Assembly (NCBI RefSeq): GCF_900116415.1
Contig: NZ_FPAP01000001.1
Location: 868,001 to 932,000 of the forward strand
DNA from: Chryseobacterium formosense
Lineage (GTDB): Bacteria; Bacteroidota; Bacteroidia; Flavobacteriales; Weeksellaceae
Direction: 5' to 3'
Length of the DNA: 64,000 nt
Shown: piece after piece, positions 7,756 to 15,178 of the stretch
Layout: every line of letters starts with the position of its first letter
Position numbering within the stretch: position 1 is the stretch's first letter
The notes under the pieces: generated by a model
The model's database searches: none
What the model saw: only the letters and a program-made list of their open reading frames with translations
Told to the model about the DNA's origin: nothing
Made by a program: the position numbers and the translations under genes

Positions 7756-8352
7756 ATGGCTAAAAGTCCGACTACCTTAGGAATTATTCTTTTTATTGCT
7801 ACAATGATCATCTTTTTTGTAGTGTATTCTTTTTTCTCCGGTATTGAATATTTCGATACTACATTGAAAGTCAATGCATTCGTTTTGCCCTTAATTTATG
7901 CGGTAACTGCATTCTGGTCTGTAAAATCAAGATGGAACACCCACAAAATGGGTTTCAGAGAGGCTTTTAAAAGAGCATTTGTTCCGATGTTTATTGGTGG
8001 AATTTTATCCATCGTAAGCATATTTACTTTCTTAAATTACATTGATACCGATGCGAAAAAACTGTTAAATTACCAATATGTAACAAGACAAAAATCGGAA
8101 TTGGATAAAGAATATAAGTCAGCAAAAAAGATTTTAAAACACCAAAAAGACATTGATGAACTGGAACAAAAATACAAAGAAGGGCTTGAAAGATTTGATC
8201 CTAAGGTTGTAAAAGGAAAAGATATGTTGACGGCAAGTCATTTTTCAGGATATTTTGCAGCAATCCTGATATTTTACGTAATTTTGTCTGTCTTTTTCGG
8301 AGCGTTTTTCAGAACAAAAACAATTCCGCAGGAGGAACCTAATCAAGCATAA
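7756..8352 (+). CDS. DUF4199 family membrane protein, 198 aa
   Basis: Four transmembrane helices: three in residues 8-92 and one at about 164-185. A charged, coiled-coil-like segment (about 100-145, KSELDKEYKSAKKILKHQKDIDELEQ) lies between the third and fourth. This is the DUF4199 layout seen in Bacteroidetes, where the gene is regularly next to a GtrB-like glycosyltransferase, as here (18 bases apart). Function unknown; the conserved pairing suggests it helps a membrane glycosyl-lipid step. Confidence 0.85.
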   Translation: MAKSPTTLGIILFIATMIIFFVVYSFFSGIEYFDTTLKVNAFVLPLIYAVTAFWSVKSRWNTHKMGFREAFKRAFVPMFIGGILSIVSIFTFLNYIDTDAKKLLNYQYVTRQKSELDKEYKSAKKILKHQKDIDELEQKYKEGLERFDPKVVKGKDMLTASHFSGYFAAILIFYVILSVFFGAFFRTKTIPQEEPNQA

Positions 8353-8369
8353 TTTTTTATTAAAATTAA

Positions 8370-9320
8370 ATGAATTTATCTATAGTTATTCCGTTACTGA
8401 ACGAGGAAGCATCTCTTGAAGAGCTTTTTTCGAGGATTGATAATACATGTAAAACCAACAACTTATCTTACGAAGTTTGGTTTGTAGACGACGGAAGCAC
8501 CGATCTTTCATGGAGCATTATCGAGAACATGAAAGTTCAGCATCCACAGATTCACGGAATAAAATTTTCCAGAAATTACGGAAAATCTCAGGCTTTACAT
8601 GCCGCTTTTGAAAAAACCAACGGTGATGTTGTTATTACGATGGATGCTGATCTTCAGGATTTTCCGGAGGAAATACCTGAACTGTACAGAATGGTTATCG
8701 AAGATAATTATGACATTGTTTCCGGATGGAAAAAGAAGCGTTTTGATAATGTAATGACGAAAAACATTCCTTCAAAACTTTTCAATGCAGCAGCGAGAAA
8801 GGTTTCCGGAGTTTATCTTCATGATTTCAATTGCGGTTTAAAAGCTTACAAAAAACAGGTTGTCAAATCAATCGATGTTTACGGAGATATGCACCGTTAC
8901 ATTCCGGTTTTGGCCGCAAATGCAGGTTTCAGAAGAATTACTGAGAAAGAAGTCCCACACCAGGCAAGACCTTACGGAACTTCAAAATTCGGAACTGAAA
9001 GATTTGTTCGCGGATTCTTAGATTTGGTAACCCTTTGGTTTGTAAGCAGATTTGGAGGAAGACCGATGCATTTCTTCGGAGCAGTCGGCACTTTAATGTT
9101 CATCATCGGATTTCTTTCTGCACTTTGGTTAGGGGTTTCAAAACTGATCGATGTTGCAAGAGGAATTTACGGTCATTTAATAACCAATAATCCTTGGTTT
9201 TATATTGCTTTAACGATGATGTTGATGGGAACTTTGCTTTTCATCGCAGGCTTTTTAGGCGAAATGATTATCCGAACCAACAGAGAGCATAAGAATTATA
9301 ATATTGACGAAGTGATTTAA
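8370..9320 (+). CDS. Family 2 glycosyltransferase, polyprenyl-phosphate type (DPM1/GtrB-like)
   Basis: GT-A fold: IVIPLLNEEASLEELF at the N-terminus, VDDGSTD (nucleotide binding), the DXD-type TMDADLQDFPEEI, then RPYGTSKFG (interfacial block typical of dolichol/undecaprenyl-phosphate glycosyltransferases). Two C-terminal helices (about residues 230-255 and 270-297) anchor it in the inner membrane. The likely reaction is transfer of a nucleotide-linked sugar to undecaprenyl phosphate. It follows the DUF4199 gene by 18 bases. The sugar donor cannot be deduced. Confidence 0.92.
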   Translation: MNLSIVIPLLNEEASLEELFSRIDNTCKTNNLSYEVWFVDDGSTDLSWSIIENMKVQHPQIHGIKFSRNYGKSQALHAAFEKTNGDVVITMDADLQDFPEEIPELYRMVIEDNYDIVSGWKKKRFDNVMTKNIPSKLFNAAARKVSGVYLHDFNCGLKAYKKQVVKSIDVYGDMHRYIPVLAANAGFRRITEKEVPHQARPYGTSKFGTERFVRGFLDLVTLWFVSRFGGRPMHFFGAVGTLMFIIGFLSALWLGVSKLIDVARGIYGHLITNNPWFYIALTMMLMGTLLFIAGFLGEMIIRTNREHKNYNIDEVI

Positions 9321-9323
9321 GTT

Positions 9324-9707
9324 ATGAAATTTTATCTCATCATTTTCAGTCTATTATTAATGTCATGCTCGGAAGTGAAAGTTTCCGAACCGATAACTGC
9401 GCAATGGGAATTTATCAGTATAAATGAAGGTGACAGAAACAAAGTTGATGATAAAATGCTGAATAATATTAATAAAGAATATGGTACCGGAATCATAGAA
9501 TTCAAACAAGATTTATCTTTTTCTTCCGTCGGGAGTAAAAATAATAGTGAAGGTACTTATACTTTGAAAAACAACACGTTAATCATGCAGTATTCTAATC
9601 TGCCTGAACCCATAAAGTTTAATTATTCTGTTATTGAAAACAAATATTTGCTTCTGAAGAATATTGATGGTAAAAAGCTAACCTGGCTTTACAAAAAAAG
9701 TAAATAA
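9324..9707 (+). CDS. Lipocalin-like lipoprotein, 127 aa
   Basis: The N-terminus MKFYLIIFSLLLMSC has a lipobox ending in Cys15, so the protein is a lipoprotein. The mature part has a beta-rich pattern (QWEFISINEGD, EGTYTLKNNTLIMQYS, YLLLKNIDGKKLTWLYKK) that resembles small lipocalin-like domains of Bacteroidetes. It starts 4 bases after the glycosyltransferase stop and overlaps the next gene by one base (TAATG), so it belongs to that operon. Confidence 0.75.
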   Translation: MKFYLIIFSLLLMSCSEVKVSEPITAQWEFISINEGDRNKVDDKMLNNINKEYGTGIIEFKQDLSFSSVGSKNNSEGTYTLKNNTLIMQYSNLPEPIKFNYSVIENKYLLLKNIDGKKLTWLYKKSK

Positions 9708-10408
9708 TGAAAAAAGTAGTTTTAGGATTGAGTTTACTGGCTATATTTTCCTGCGGAAAGATTTCTCCCAAAGGGAATTTAGATAAAAAAGAAATCGATG
9801 TTGAAGAATTTGTCAACCTTGATCTGGATGGAAAGTTTCGTGTATTTTATGCAAAAGGCCCTAAAAATTTTGTGGAAGTAGAAACGTATCCCAACATTGC
9901 AGACAATCTGGATATTGATGTGGATGATAAAACCCTTTCAATCAAAGAAAACAGAAAAACAAAAGGGGTAGATTTTTATAATATTACGATCTATTCAAAA
10001 TATAATCTGGAGAAAGTTTCAATTTCAGATTCTGTGGAAATGAATATTTCTAGTGAAATTAAAACTGATAATTTTAGATTAAATTTAAAAAATTACGCTA
10101 CTTTTATGGGTTCTATCAACACAAGAAGGGCAGAAGTTGACATGAAAAACAGAAGCCGCGCTAATTTTTTGGGTGAAACTAAAGATGCGGTCATCAAGAT
10201 TTCAGATACCGCTAGTTTGATTGCTCCCTATTGGAAGATTGTTAATCTGAATTTAGATTCTCAAAACGGAAATTATGCAGAAGTCAATGTAAAAGATTCA
10301 TTAAAAGGAAACGTGAAAAATACTGCGAAGTTTGTATATTATAATGATCCGATCAGAGCTTTTAAGGTAGACAAAACAACGAAGGTAGAAAACAAGAAAT
10401 TGAATTAA
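9707..10408 (+). CDS. Head-GIN domain (DUF2807-like) lipoprotein, 233 aa
   Basis: The lipobox LAIFSC gives a lipidated Cys16. The body is a right-handed beta-helix-like repeat (DNLDIDVDDKTLSIKENR, KVSISDSVEMNISSEIK, DVIKISDTASL-type strands) as in GIN/DUF2807 adhesin-like domains of Bacteroidetes. Its TAATG overlap with the preceding lipoprotein gene couples translation. Probably outer-membrane or periplasmic; function unknown. Confidence 0.78.
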   Translation: MKKVVLGLSLLAIFSCGKISPKGNLDKKEIDVEEFVNLDLDGKFRVFYAKGPKNFVEVETYPNIADNLDIDVDDKTLSIKENRKTKGVDFYNITIYSKYNLEKVSISDSVEMNISSEIKTDNFRLNLKNYATFMGSINTRRAEVDMKNRSRANFLGETKDAVIKISDTASLIAPYWKIVNLNLDSQNGNYAEVNVKDSLKGNVKNTAKFVYYNDPIRAFKVDKTTKVENKKLN

Positions 10409-10413
10409 ATTAT

Positions 10414-10482
10414 TGTCATTCAGAACGAAACGAAGAGGGATGAAGAATCTAAAAATGGATTTCTCGTTCCTCGAAATGACAC
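10414..10482. repeat. Dispersed palindrome, GTCATTCAGAACGAA family, copy 1
   Basis: The outer arms TGTCATT and AATGACA enclose CAGAACGAAACGAAGAGGGA and a GGATTTCTCGTTCCTCGAAA segment. Related copies are at 59637-59714 and, with a different core (TCCGTAGGAATCT), at 40018-40086. It fills the gap before the phosphohexomutase gene. Confidence 0.75.
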
Positions 10483-10530
10483 AATAAGATTATAATTAAA
10501 ACTATATAAATAAACGAACAAAATACAAAT

Positions 10531-12246
10531 ATGACAACATTAGAAAAAGCGAAACTTTGGTTAGGCGACTCATTTGATCAGGAAACAAAAGATGCTGTTC
10601 AAACATTAATCGACAGCAATTCTCCTGATTTAGAAGATTCTTTTTACAGAGAATTGGAGTTCGGAACAGGAGGTATGAGAGGAATTATGGGTGTTGGAAC
10701 CAATCGTTTAAATAAATATACGTTAGGTCAGGCTACACAGGGACTTGCGAATTATATGTTGCAGCAGTTTCCTGGAGAAGCAATCAGTGTTGCGATTGCT
10801 TATGACGTGAGAAATAATTCTAAAGAATTCGGAAAATTGGTGGCAGATGTTTTAACAGCAAACGGAATTAAAGTTTTGTTGTTCAAAAACCACAGACCGA
10901 CTCCGGAATTGTCTTTCACGGTTCGTGACAGAAAATGTAATGGAGGAATTGTATTGACGGCTTCTCACAATCCGCCTGAATACAACGGTTATAAAGTTTA
11001 TTGGAATGACGGTGCGCAAATTGTTCCGCCACATGATGAAGCAATCATTAAAGAGGTATATTCTACAAAATTTGAAGATATTAAATTTGATGGAAATGAT
11101 GATCTAATCGAATGGATTGGAGAGGAGCAGGATGATGTTTACATTGATGCCTGTATCGAAAATTCAACATATCAGGATGTTGGAAAAGGTAATTTGAATA
11201 TTGTTTTCACATCAATCCACGGAACAACGTATACAACCGTTCCGAAAGCTTTGGAAAAAGCCGGTTTCAAGAAAATAGATTTGGTAAAAGAACAGATGAT
11301 TCCGAGCGGAAATTTCCCGACCGTAGATTCTCCGAATCCGGAAGAACCTGCAGCTTTGGAAATGGCGATGGATTTAGCCAAAATCACCAATGCAGATATT
11401 GTTATCGGAACTGATCCTGATGGAGACAGACTCGGAATTGCGGTTAGAAATCTTGAAGGCGAAATTCAGTTATTGAATGGAAATCAATGTAATACCATTT
11501 TGACGTATTATATTTTAGATCAGTGGAAAAAACAAGGCAAAATTACAGGAAAAGAGTTCATCGGTTCTACCATTGTAACCTCAGATATTTTCTTTGATAT
11601 TGCTGAAAAATTCGGGGTTGACTGTAAAGTCGGATTAACAGGTTTCAAATGGATCGGAAAAATGATTCGTGATTTTGAAGGTCAGGAAAAATTCATCTGC
11701 GGTGGTGAAGAAAGTTTCGGGTTTATGACCGGAGATTTCGTTCGTGATAAAGATTCTTGCGGAAGTATCATTTTAGCTTGTGAAATTGCAGCTTGGTGCA
11801 AAGCAAACGGAAAAACGATGTACGAATATCTGATCGAGATTTATCAGGAAACCGGAATGTATTACGAAGGTTTGATCAATATCGTTAAAAAAGGTAGAGA
11901 CGGTGCTGAGGAAATTCAGAATATGATGAAGAATTTCCGTGAAAATCCACCAAAATCATTGGCTGGTTCTTTAGTGGAAGAAGTAAAAGATTTTAAAGAG
12001 CAAACCAATTTCGTAGTTTCTGAAAACGAAAAACATGTGATGGATGACATTCCAAAATCTAATGTTTTGATTTATTACACTCAGGACGGAACAAAAGTTT
12101 GCGTAAGACCTTCGGGAACAGAACCAAAAATTAAATTCTACGTTTCTGTAAAAGATGTATTAGAATCAAAAGCAGATTTTAAAGACAAATTAAAAGCTTT
12201 GGAAGCAAAAATTGAAGAAGTAAGAAAAGATCTTCAGTTGAATTAA
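10531..12246 (+). CDS. Phosphoglucomutase / phosphomannomutase (phospho-sugar mutase)
   Basis: Alpha-D-phosphohexomutase interconverting 1- and 6-phosphosugars in the cytosol. All four family landmarks are present: the phosphoserine loop TASHNPPEYNGYK with Ser145, the Mg loop DPDGDRLG near residue 295, the sugar-binding GGEESFGF near 391 and the phosphate-binding RPSGTEPK near 526. Length 571 and the N-terminus WLGDSFDQETK match the long Bacteroidetes/Bacillus PgcA-type enzymes. Monocistronic by spacing. Specificity (glucose versus mannose) cannot be read from the sequence. Confidence 0.94.
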   Translation: MTTLEKAKLWLGDSFDQETKDAVQTLIDSNSPDLEDSFYRELEFGTGGMRGIMGVGTNRLNKYTLGQATQGLANYMLQQFPGEAISVAIAYDVRNNSKEFGKLVADVLTANGIKVLLFKNHRPTPELSFTVRDRKCNGGIVLTASHNPPEYNGYKVYWNDGAQIVPPHDEAIIKEVYSTKFEDIKFDGNDDLIEWIGEEQDDVYIDACIENSTYQDVGKGNLNIVFTSIHGTTYTTVPKALEKAGFKKIDLVKEQMIPSGNFPTVDSPNPEEPAALEMAMDLAKITNADIVIGTDPDGDRLGIAVRNLEGEIQLLNGNQCNTILTYYILDQWKKQGKITGKEFIGSTIVTSDIFFDIAEKFGVDCKVGLTGFKWIGKMIRDFEGQEKFICGGEESFGFMTGDFVRDKDSCGSIILACEIAAWCKANGKTMYEYLIEIYQETGMYYEGLINIVKKGRDGAEEIQNMMKNFRENPPKSLAGSLVEEVKDFKEQTNFVVSENEKHVMDDIPKSNVLIYYTQDGTKVCVRPSGTEPKIKFYVSVKDVLESKADFKDKLKALEAKIEEVRKDLQLN

Positions 12247-12289
12247 AATAAGGTTGCCGAAATTAGATTTAGATAATATTAAATTACAG

Positions 12290-12404
12290 CAAACGCCTTG
12301 TGTTCTTTGCTGAGTGAAATCGAAGATTCAACGTAGTCAAACGCCTTTGCGAGCTTAAAAACAGCTAGTTGTTAAAAAAACTTTGCGAACTTTGCGTTAA
12401 AATC
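12290..12404. repeat. Dispersed repeat, TTTGCGCTCTTTGCGTTT family, copy 2
   Basis: It runs TTTGCTGAGTGAAATCGAAG, then GTAGTCAAACGCCTTTGCGA, then ACTTTGCGAACTTTGCGTTA, nearly identical to 6640-6752. It occupies most of the gap between the mutase and the aminotransferase. Confidence 0.78.
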
Positions 12405-12473
12405 AGGCATTATAATTATCTAAACCTTAATTCCTGCAACCTAAAAACCTAAATATATTAAAAGTAAATAAAA

Positions 12474-13727
12474 GTGAAAGTTTCAAAATTAGCAGCGAAC
12501 CTTATTGGTTCTGAAATTGTAAAAATTGGTAATGAAGTAAATGATTTAAAAGCGAAAGGAGCAGAAATTGCGAATCTTACGATTGGGGATTTAAATTCTA
12601 ATTTGTATCCGATTCCTGCAGAATTAAAAGAAGAAATTCAGAAAGCGTATCAGAATAATTTGACGAATTATCCGCCTGCAAACGGATTATTGTCGTTGAG
12701 AAATGAAGTTTCCAAAGATTTAAAATCAAGATGGAATTTAGACTATTCAGCGAATGATATTCTGATTACAGCAGGTTCGAGACCTTTGATTTACGCGGTT
12801 TACAAAACTATCGTTGATGAAGGTGATAAGGTAATTTATCCTACACCTTCTTGGAACAACAATCATTACGCATATCTTACTTCTGCAGATGCAATAGAAG
12901 TAAAAACCACTCCTGAAAACAATTTCTTACCCACTGCTGCAGAATTGAAACCACACTTAAATGGTGCAGTTCTTTTAGCGCTTTGTTCACCACTGAATCC
13001 TACTGGGACGATGTTTACGGAAGATCAGTTAAGAGAAATCTGTGAAATGATTTTGGAGGAAAACAGCAAAAGAGGAGCAGACGAAAAGCCATTGTATTTG
13101 ATGTACGATCAGATTTATTCTAATCTTACTTTTGGTGCAAAACATGTCGATCCGGTGTCTCTTTTCCCTGAAATGAGAGAATTTACAATTTATATCGAAG
13201 GTATCTCTAAATGTCTTGCCGCAACAGGAGTTCGAGTTGGATGGGGATTCGGTCCTTCTCAGGTAATCGATAAAATGAAAGCTTTATTGACTCACGTTGG
13301 AGCCTGGGCGCCAAAACCGGAGCAGGAAGCTACTGCAAAATATTTCCAGAATGCAGATAATGTGAATTCATTTATCAATGATTTTAAAGGTAAATTAGAA
13401 GAAAGCTTAAAGGTTCTTCACAACGGAATTCAGGATTTAAAAACCAAAGGTTTAGCGGTAGAAAGTATTGAGCCGATGGGAGCTTTATATCTTACCATTA
13501 AATTAGATTATATCGGAAAAACAAAACCTGACGGAGCAGTTATTGAAAATTCTTCAGATCTTGTTTTCTATTTAATTAATGAGGCAGGAGTTGCATTAGT
13601 ACCATTCTCAGCCTTCGGAGAAGAGAAATCTGAGCCTTGGTTCAGAGCTTCTGTAGGAGGTTTGGCAATTGATGAAATTGAAGTAATGATGCCGAAATTA
13701 GAGAATGCATTAAAAAATTTGAAATAA
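12474..13727 (+). CDS. PLP-dependent aminotransferase, class I/II
   Basis: Fold-type I aminotransferase. The PLP-lysine lies in EGISKCLAATGVRVGW (Lys246), with NPTG (LNPTGTMF) and YDQIYSNL upstream for cofactor contacts and the C-terminal WFRASVGG arginine for the substrate carboxylate. The start is GTG at 12474; no better ATG fits the family N-terminus VSKLAANLIGSEIVKIG. 417 residues is normal. Substrate probably aspartate or an aromatic amino acid, but that is inference. A strong terminator follows. Confidence 0.9.
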   Translation: MKVSKLAANLIGSEIVKIGNEVNDLKAKGAEIANLTIGDLNSNLYPIPAELKEEIQKAYQNNLTNYPPANGLLSLRNEVSKDLKSRWNLDYSANDILITAGSRPLIYAVYKTIVDEGDKVIYPTPSWNNNHYAYLTSADAIEVKTTPENNFLPTAAELKPHLNGAVLLALCSPLNPTGTMFTEDQLREICEMILEENSKRGADEKPLYLMYDQIYSNLTFGAKHVDPVSLFPEMREFTIYIEGISKCLAATGVRVGWGFGPSQVIDKMKALLTHVGAWAPKPEQEATAKYFQNADNVNSFINDFKGKLEESLKVLHNGIQDLKTKGLAVESIEPMGALYLTIKLDYIGKTKPDGAVIENSSDLVFYLINEAGVALVPFSAFGEEKSEPWFRASVGGLAIDEIEVMMPKLENALKNLK

Positions 13728-13756
13728 TCTAAAATATTTTTTTAAATTTATACCAC

Positions 13757-13790
13757 AAGTTGATTCTTATTTTAAGAATCAACTTTTTTA
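13757..13790 (+). terminator. Rho-independent terminator after the aminotransferase
   Basis: Perfect 13-base stem AAGTTGATTCTTA (13757-13769) / TAAGAATCAACTT (13773-13785), loop TTT, followed by a T run. Confidence 0.9.
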
Positions 13791-13816
13791 TTATAAACAC
13801 TTAATATTGAGCACAA

Positions 13817-15166
13817 ATGGATCATGAAAAAAATGAATCCGACCAAAACGAGTTGGATAAAAATCAATCGCAGCAAAACAATAATTCGCCTTCTGATGAT
13901 TTTTCGGAGCAGCAAAATTTAGAATCTGAAAATCTAAGTTCTGAAAATTCATCAAATGAAATTAGAAAGAAGCCTGTAGAAAAACAACCTGAACAAGCTT
14001 TACCTGTCACCGAAAAAAAGAAAAGAAATCCCTATAAAATTGCATTTTTCAGTCTTGGCGGAATTATATTGTTGGGTGGAGCTTCTTACTTTGGATATAA
14101 TTATTATAAAAATCATCAGGTTGAACCGATTGCCGAAAACGTCTGTTTAGATACCGATACCAAAATTTATGATGCCTATAAAGATGCGGTTGTGATGGTA
14201 AAACATCGATACGGATTTTTTGCCAAAATTAAAGGAAAAGAAGTTCAGCTGAATCTTCCTGATGTTTCTGAAGAAACGCTTTTCGGGACTGCATTTTTTG
14301 TTGATAAAAAAGGAAATATGATTTCCAACAGTCATGTTCTCCAACCCTGGAATTCTCCTGAAAATATTGATAAGCTTAATACAGATGCTTCAAATATCCG
14401 CAGAAAAATTGCTTCCATTCTTACAACTGATATTTCGGAAGATGGGTACGAAACTTTTATCACATCAAACTGGGGAAATGCATCTTCTGAATATGATGAA
14501 GAAGGAGAAGGTGATTATCATGATGGTGAAGGCGAAGCAGACCAAGGAGAAGAATTTGTAACATCAGATCAACCAACAGTAGACTCAACCGCAGAAGCCG
14601 TTGATATTGCTGCTTCAATCCCTCAAAAAGACTATATCTCTGAAGAATATATTGAAGTGTACATGAAGACGATTGATATTTCTGTCGCTCTGCATAACTC
14701 TGCCGAAGAATGGTTGCCATGCACGATCGAAAAAATTTCTGAAGATGTATCGGTCGACTTAGGTGTTTTACAATTGACTACCAAAGAAACACCAAATACG
14801 GTTGTAAATATTATAAATCTTGAAAATGCTGTAACTGACGACCAGACTTTGCGTCCGGGTGAAAAAGCAGTGATGATCGGTTATCCTTTAGGCGAAGATT
14901 TAGCGCAAACTATTTCAGGAATTAAAGTTCAGCTGTATGACGGGCAAATCAGTAAAGAATCAGACGGAACAAAAATTCAATACAGCGTAACATCAACGCA
15001 TGGAGCAAGCGGTTCTCCGATATTTAACAATTGCGGACAGTTAATAGCCGTTAATTTCAGCGGACTTGAAAAAGTCCAGGGCTACAATTTCGGGATTATT
15101 GCTAAACAGATCAATTCTGTTTATCCGTTTTTAGCTGCAGAAGTAAAAGTCGATCATATTAATTAA
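13817..15166 (+). CDS. Membrane-anchored trypsin-like serine protease with acidic insert
   Basis: The N-terminal 70 residues are Asn/Gln/Glu-rich and cytosolic in character, followed by one transmembrane helix (about 74-96), so the catalytic domain is periplasmic. The triad is visible as His173 (SNSHVL), Asp314 (SVDLGVL) and Ser398 (HGASGSPIF). Between His and Asp there is a long insertion containing a very acidic stretch (about 224-262, EEGEGDYHDGEGEADQGEE), which ordinary HtrA/trypsin domains lack. No PDZ domain. The gene lies 12 bases before the VIT-domain gene, so the two are almost certainly one operon. Substrate unknown. Confidence 0.85.
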   Translation: MDHEKNESDQNELDKNQSQQNNNSPSDDFSEQQNLESENLSSENSSNEIRKKPVEKQPEQALPVTEKKKRNPYKIAFFSLGGIILLGGASYFGYNYYKNHQVEPIAENVCLDTDTKIYDAYKDAVVMVKHRYGFFAKIKGKEVQLNLPDVSEETLFGTAFFVDKKGNMISNSHVLQPWNSPENIDKLNTDASNIRRKIASILTTDISEDGYETFITSNWGNASSEYDEEGEGDYHDGEGEADQGEEFVTSDQPTVDSTAEAVDIAASIPQKDYISEEYIEVYMKTIDISVALHNSAEEWLPCTIEKISEDVSVDLGVLQLTTKETPNTVVNIINLENAVTDDQTLRPGEKAVMIGYPLGEDLAQTISGIKVQLYDGQISKESDGTKIQYSVTSTHGASGSPIFNNCGQLIAVNFSGLEKVQGYNFGIIAKQINSVYPFLAAEVKVDHIN

Positions 15167-15178
15167 ACACAATTCACT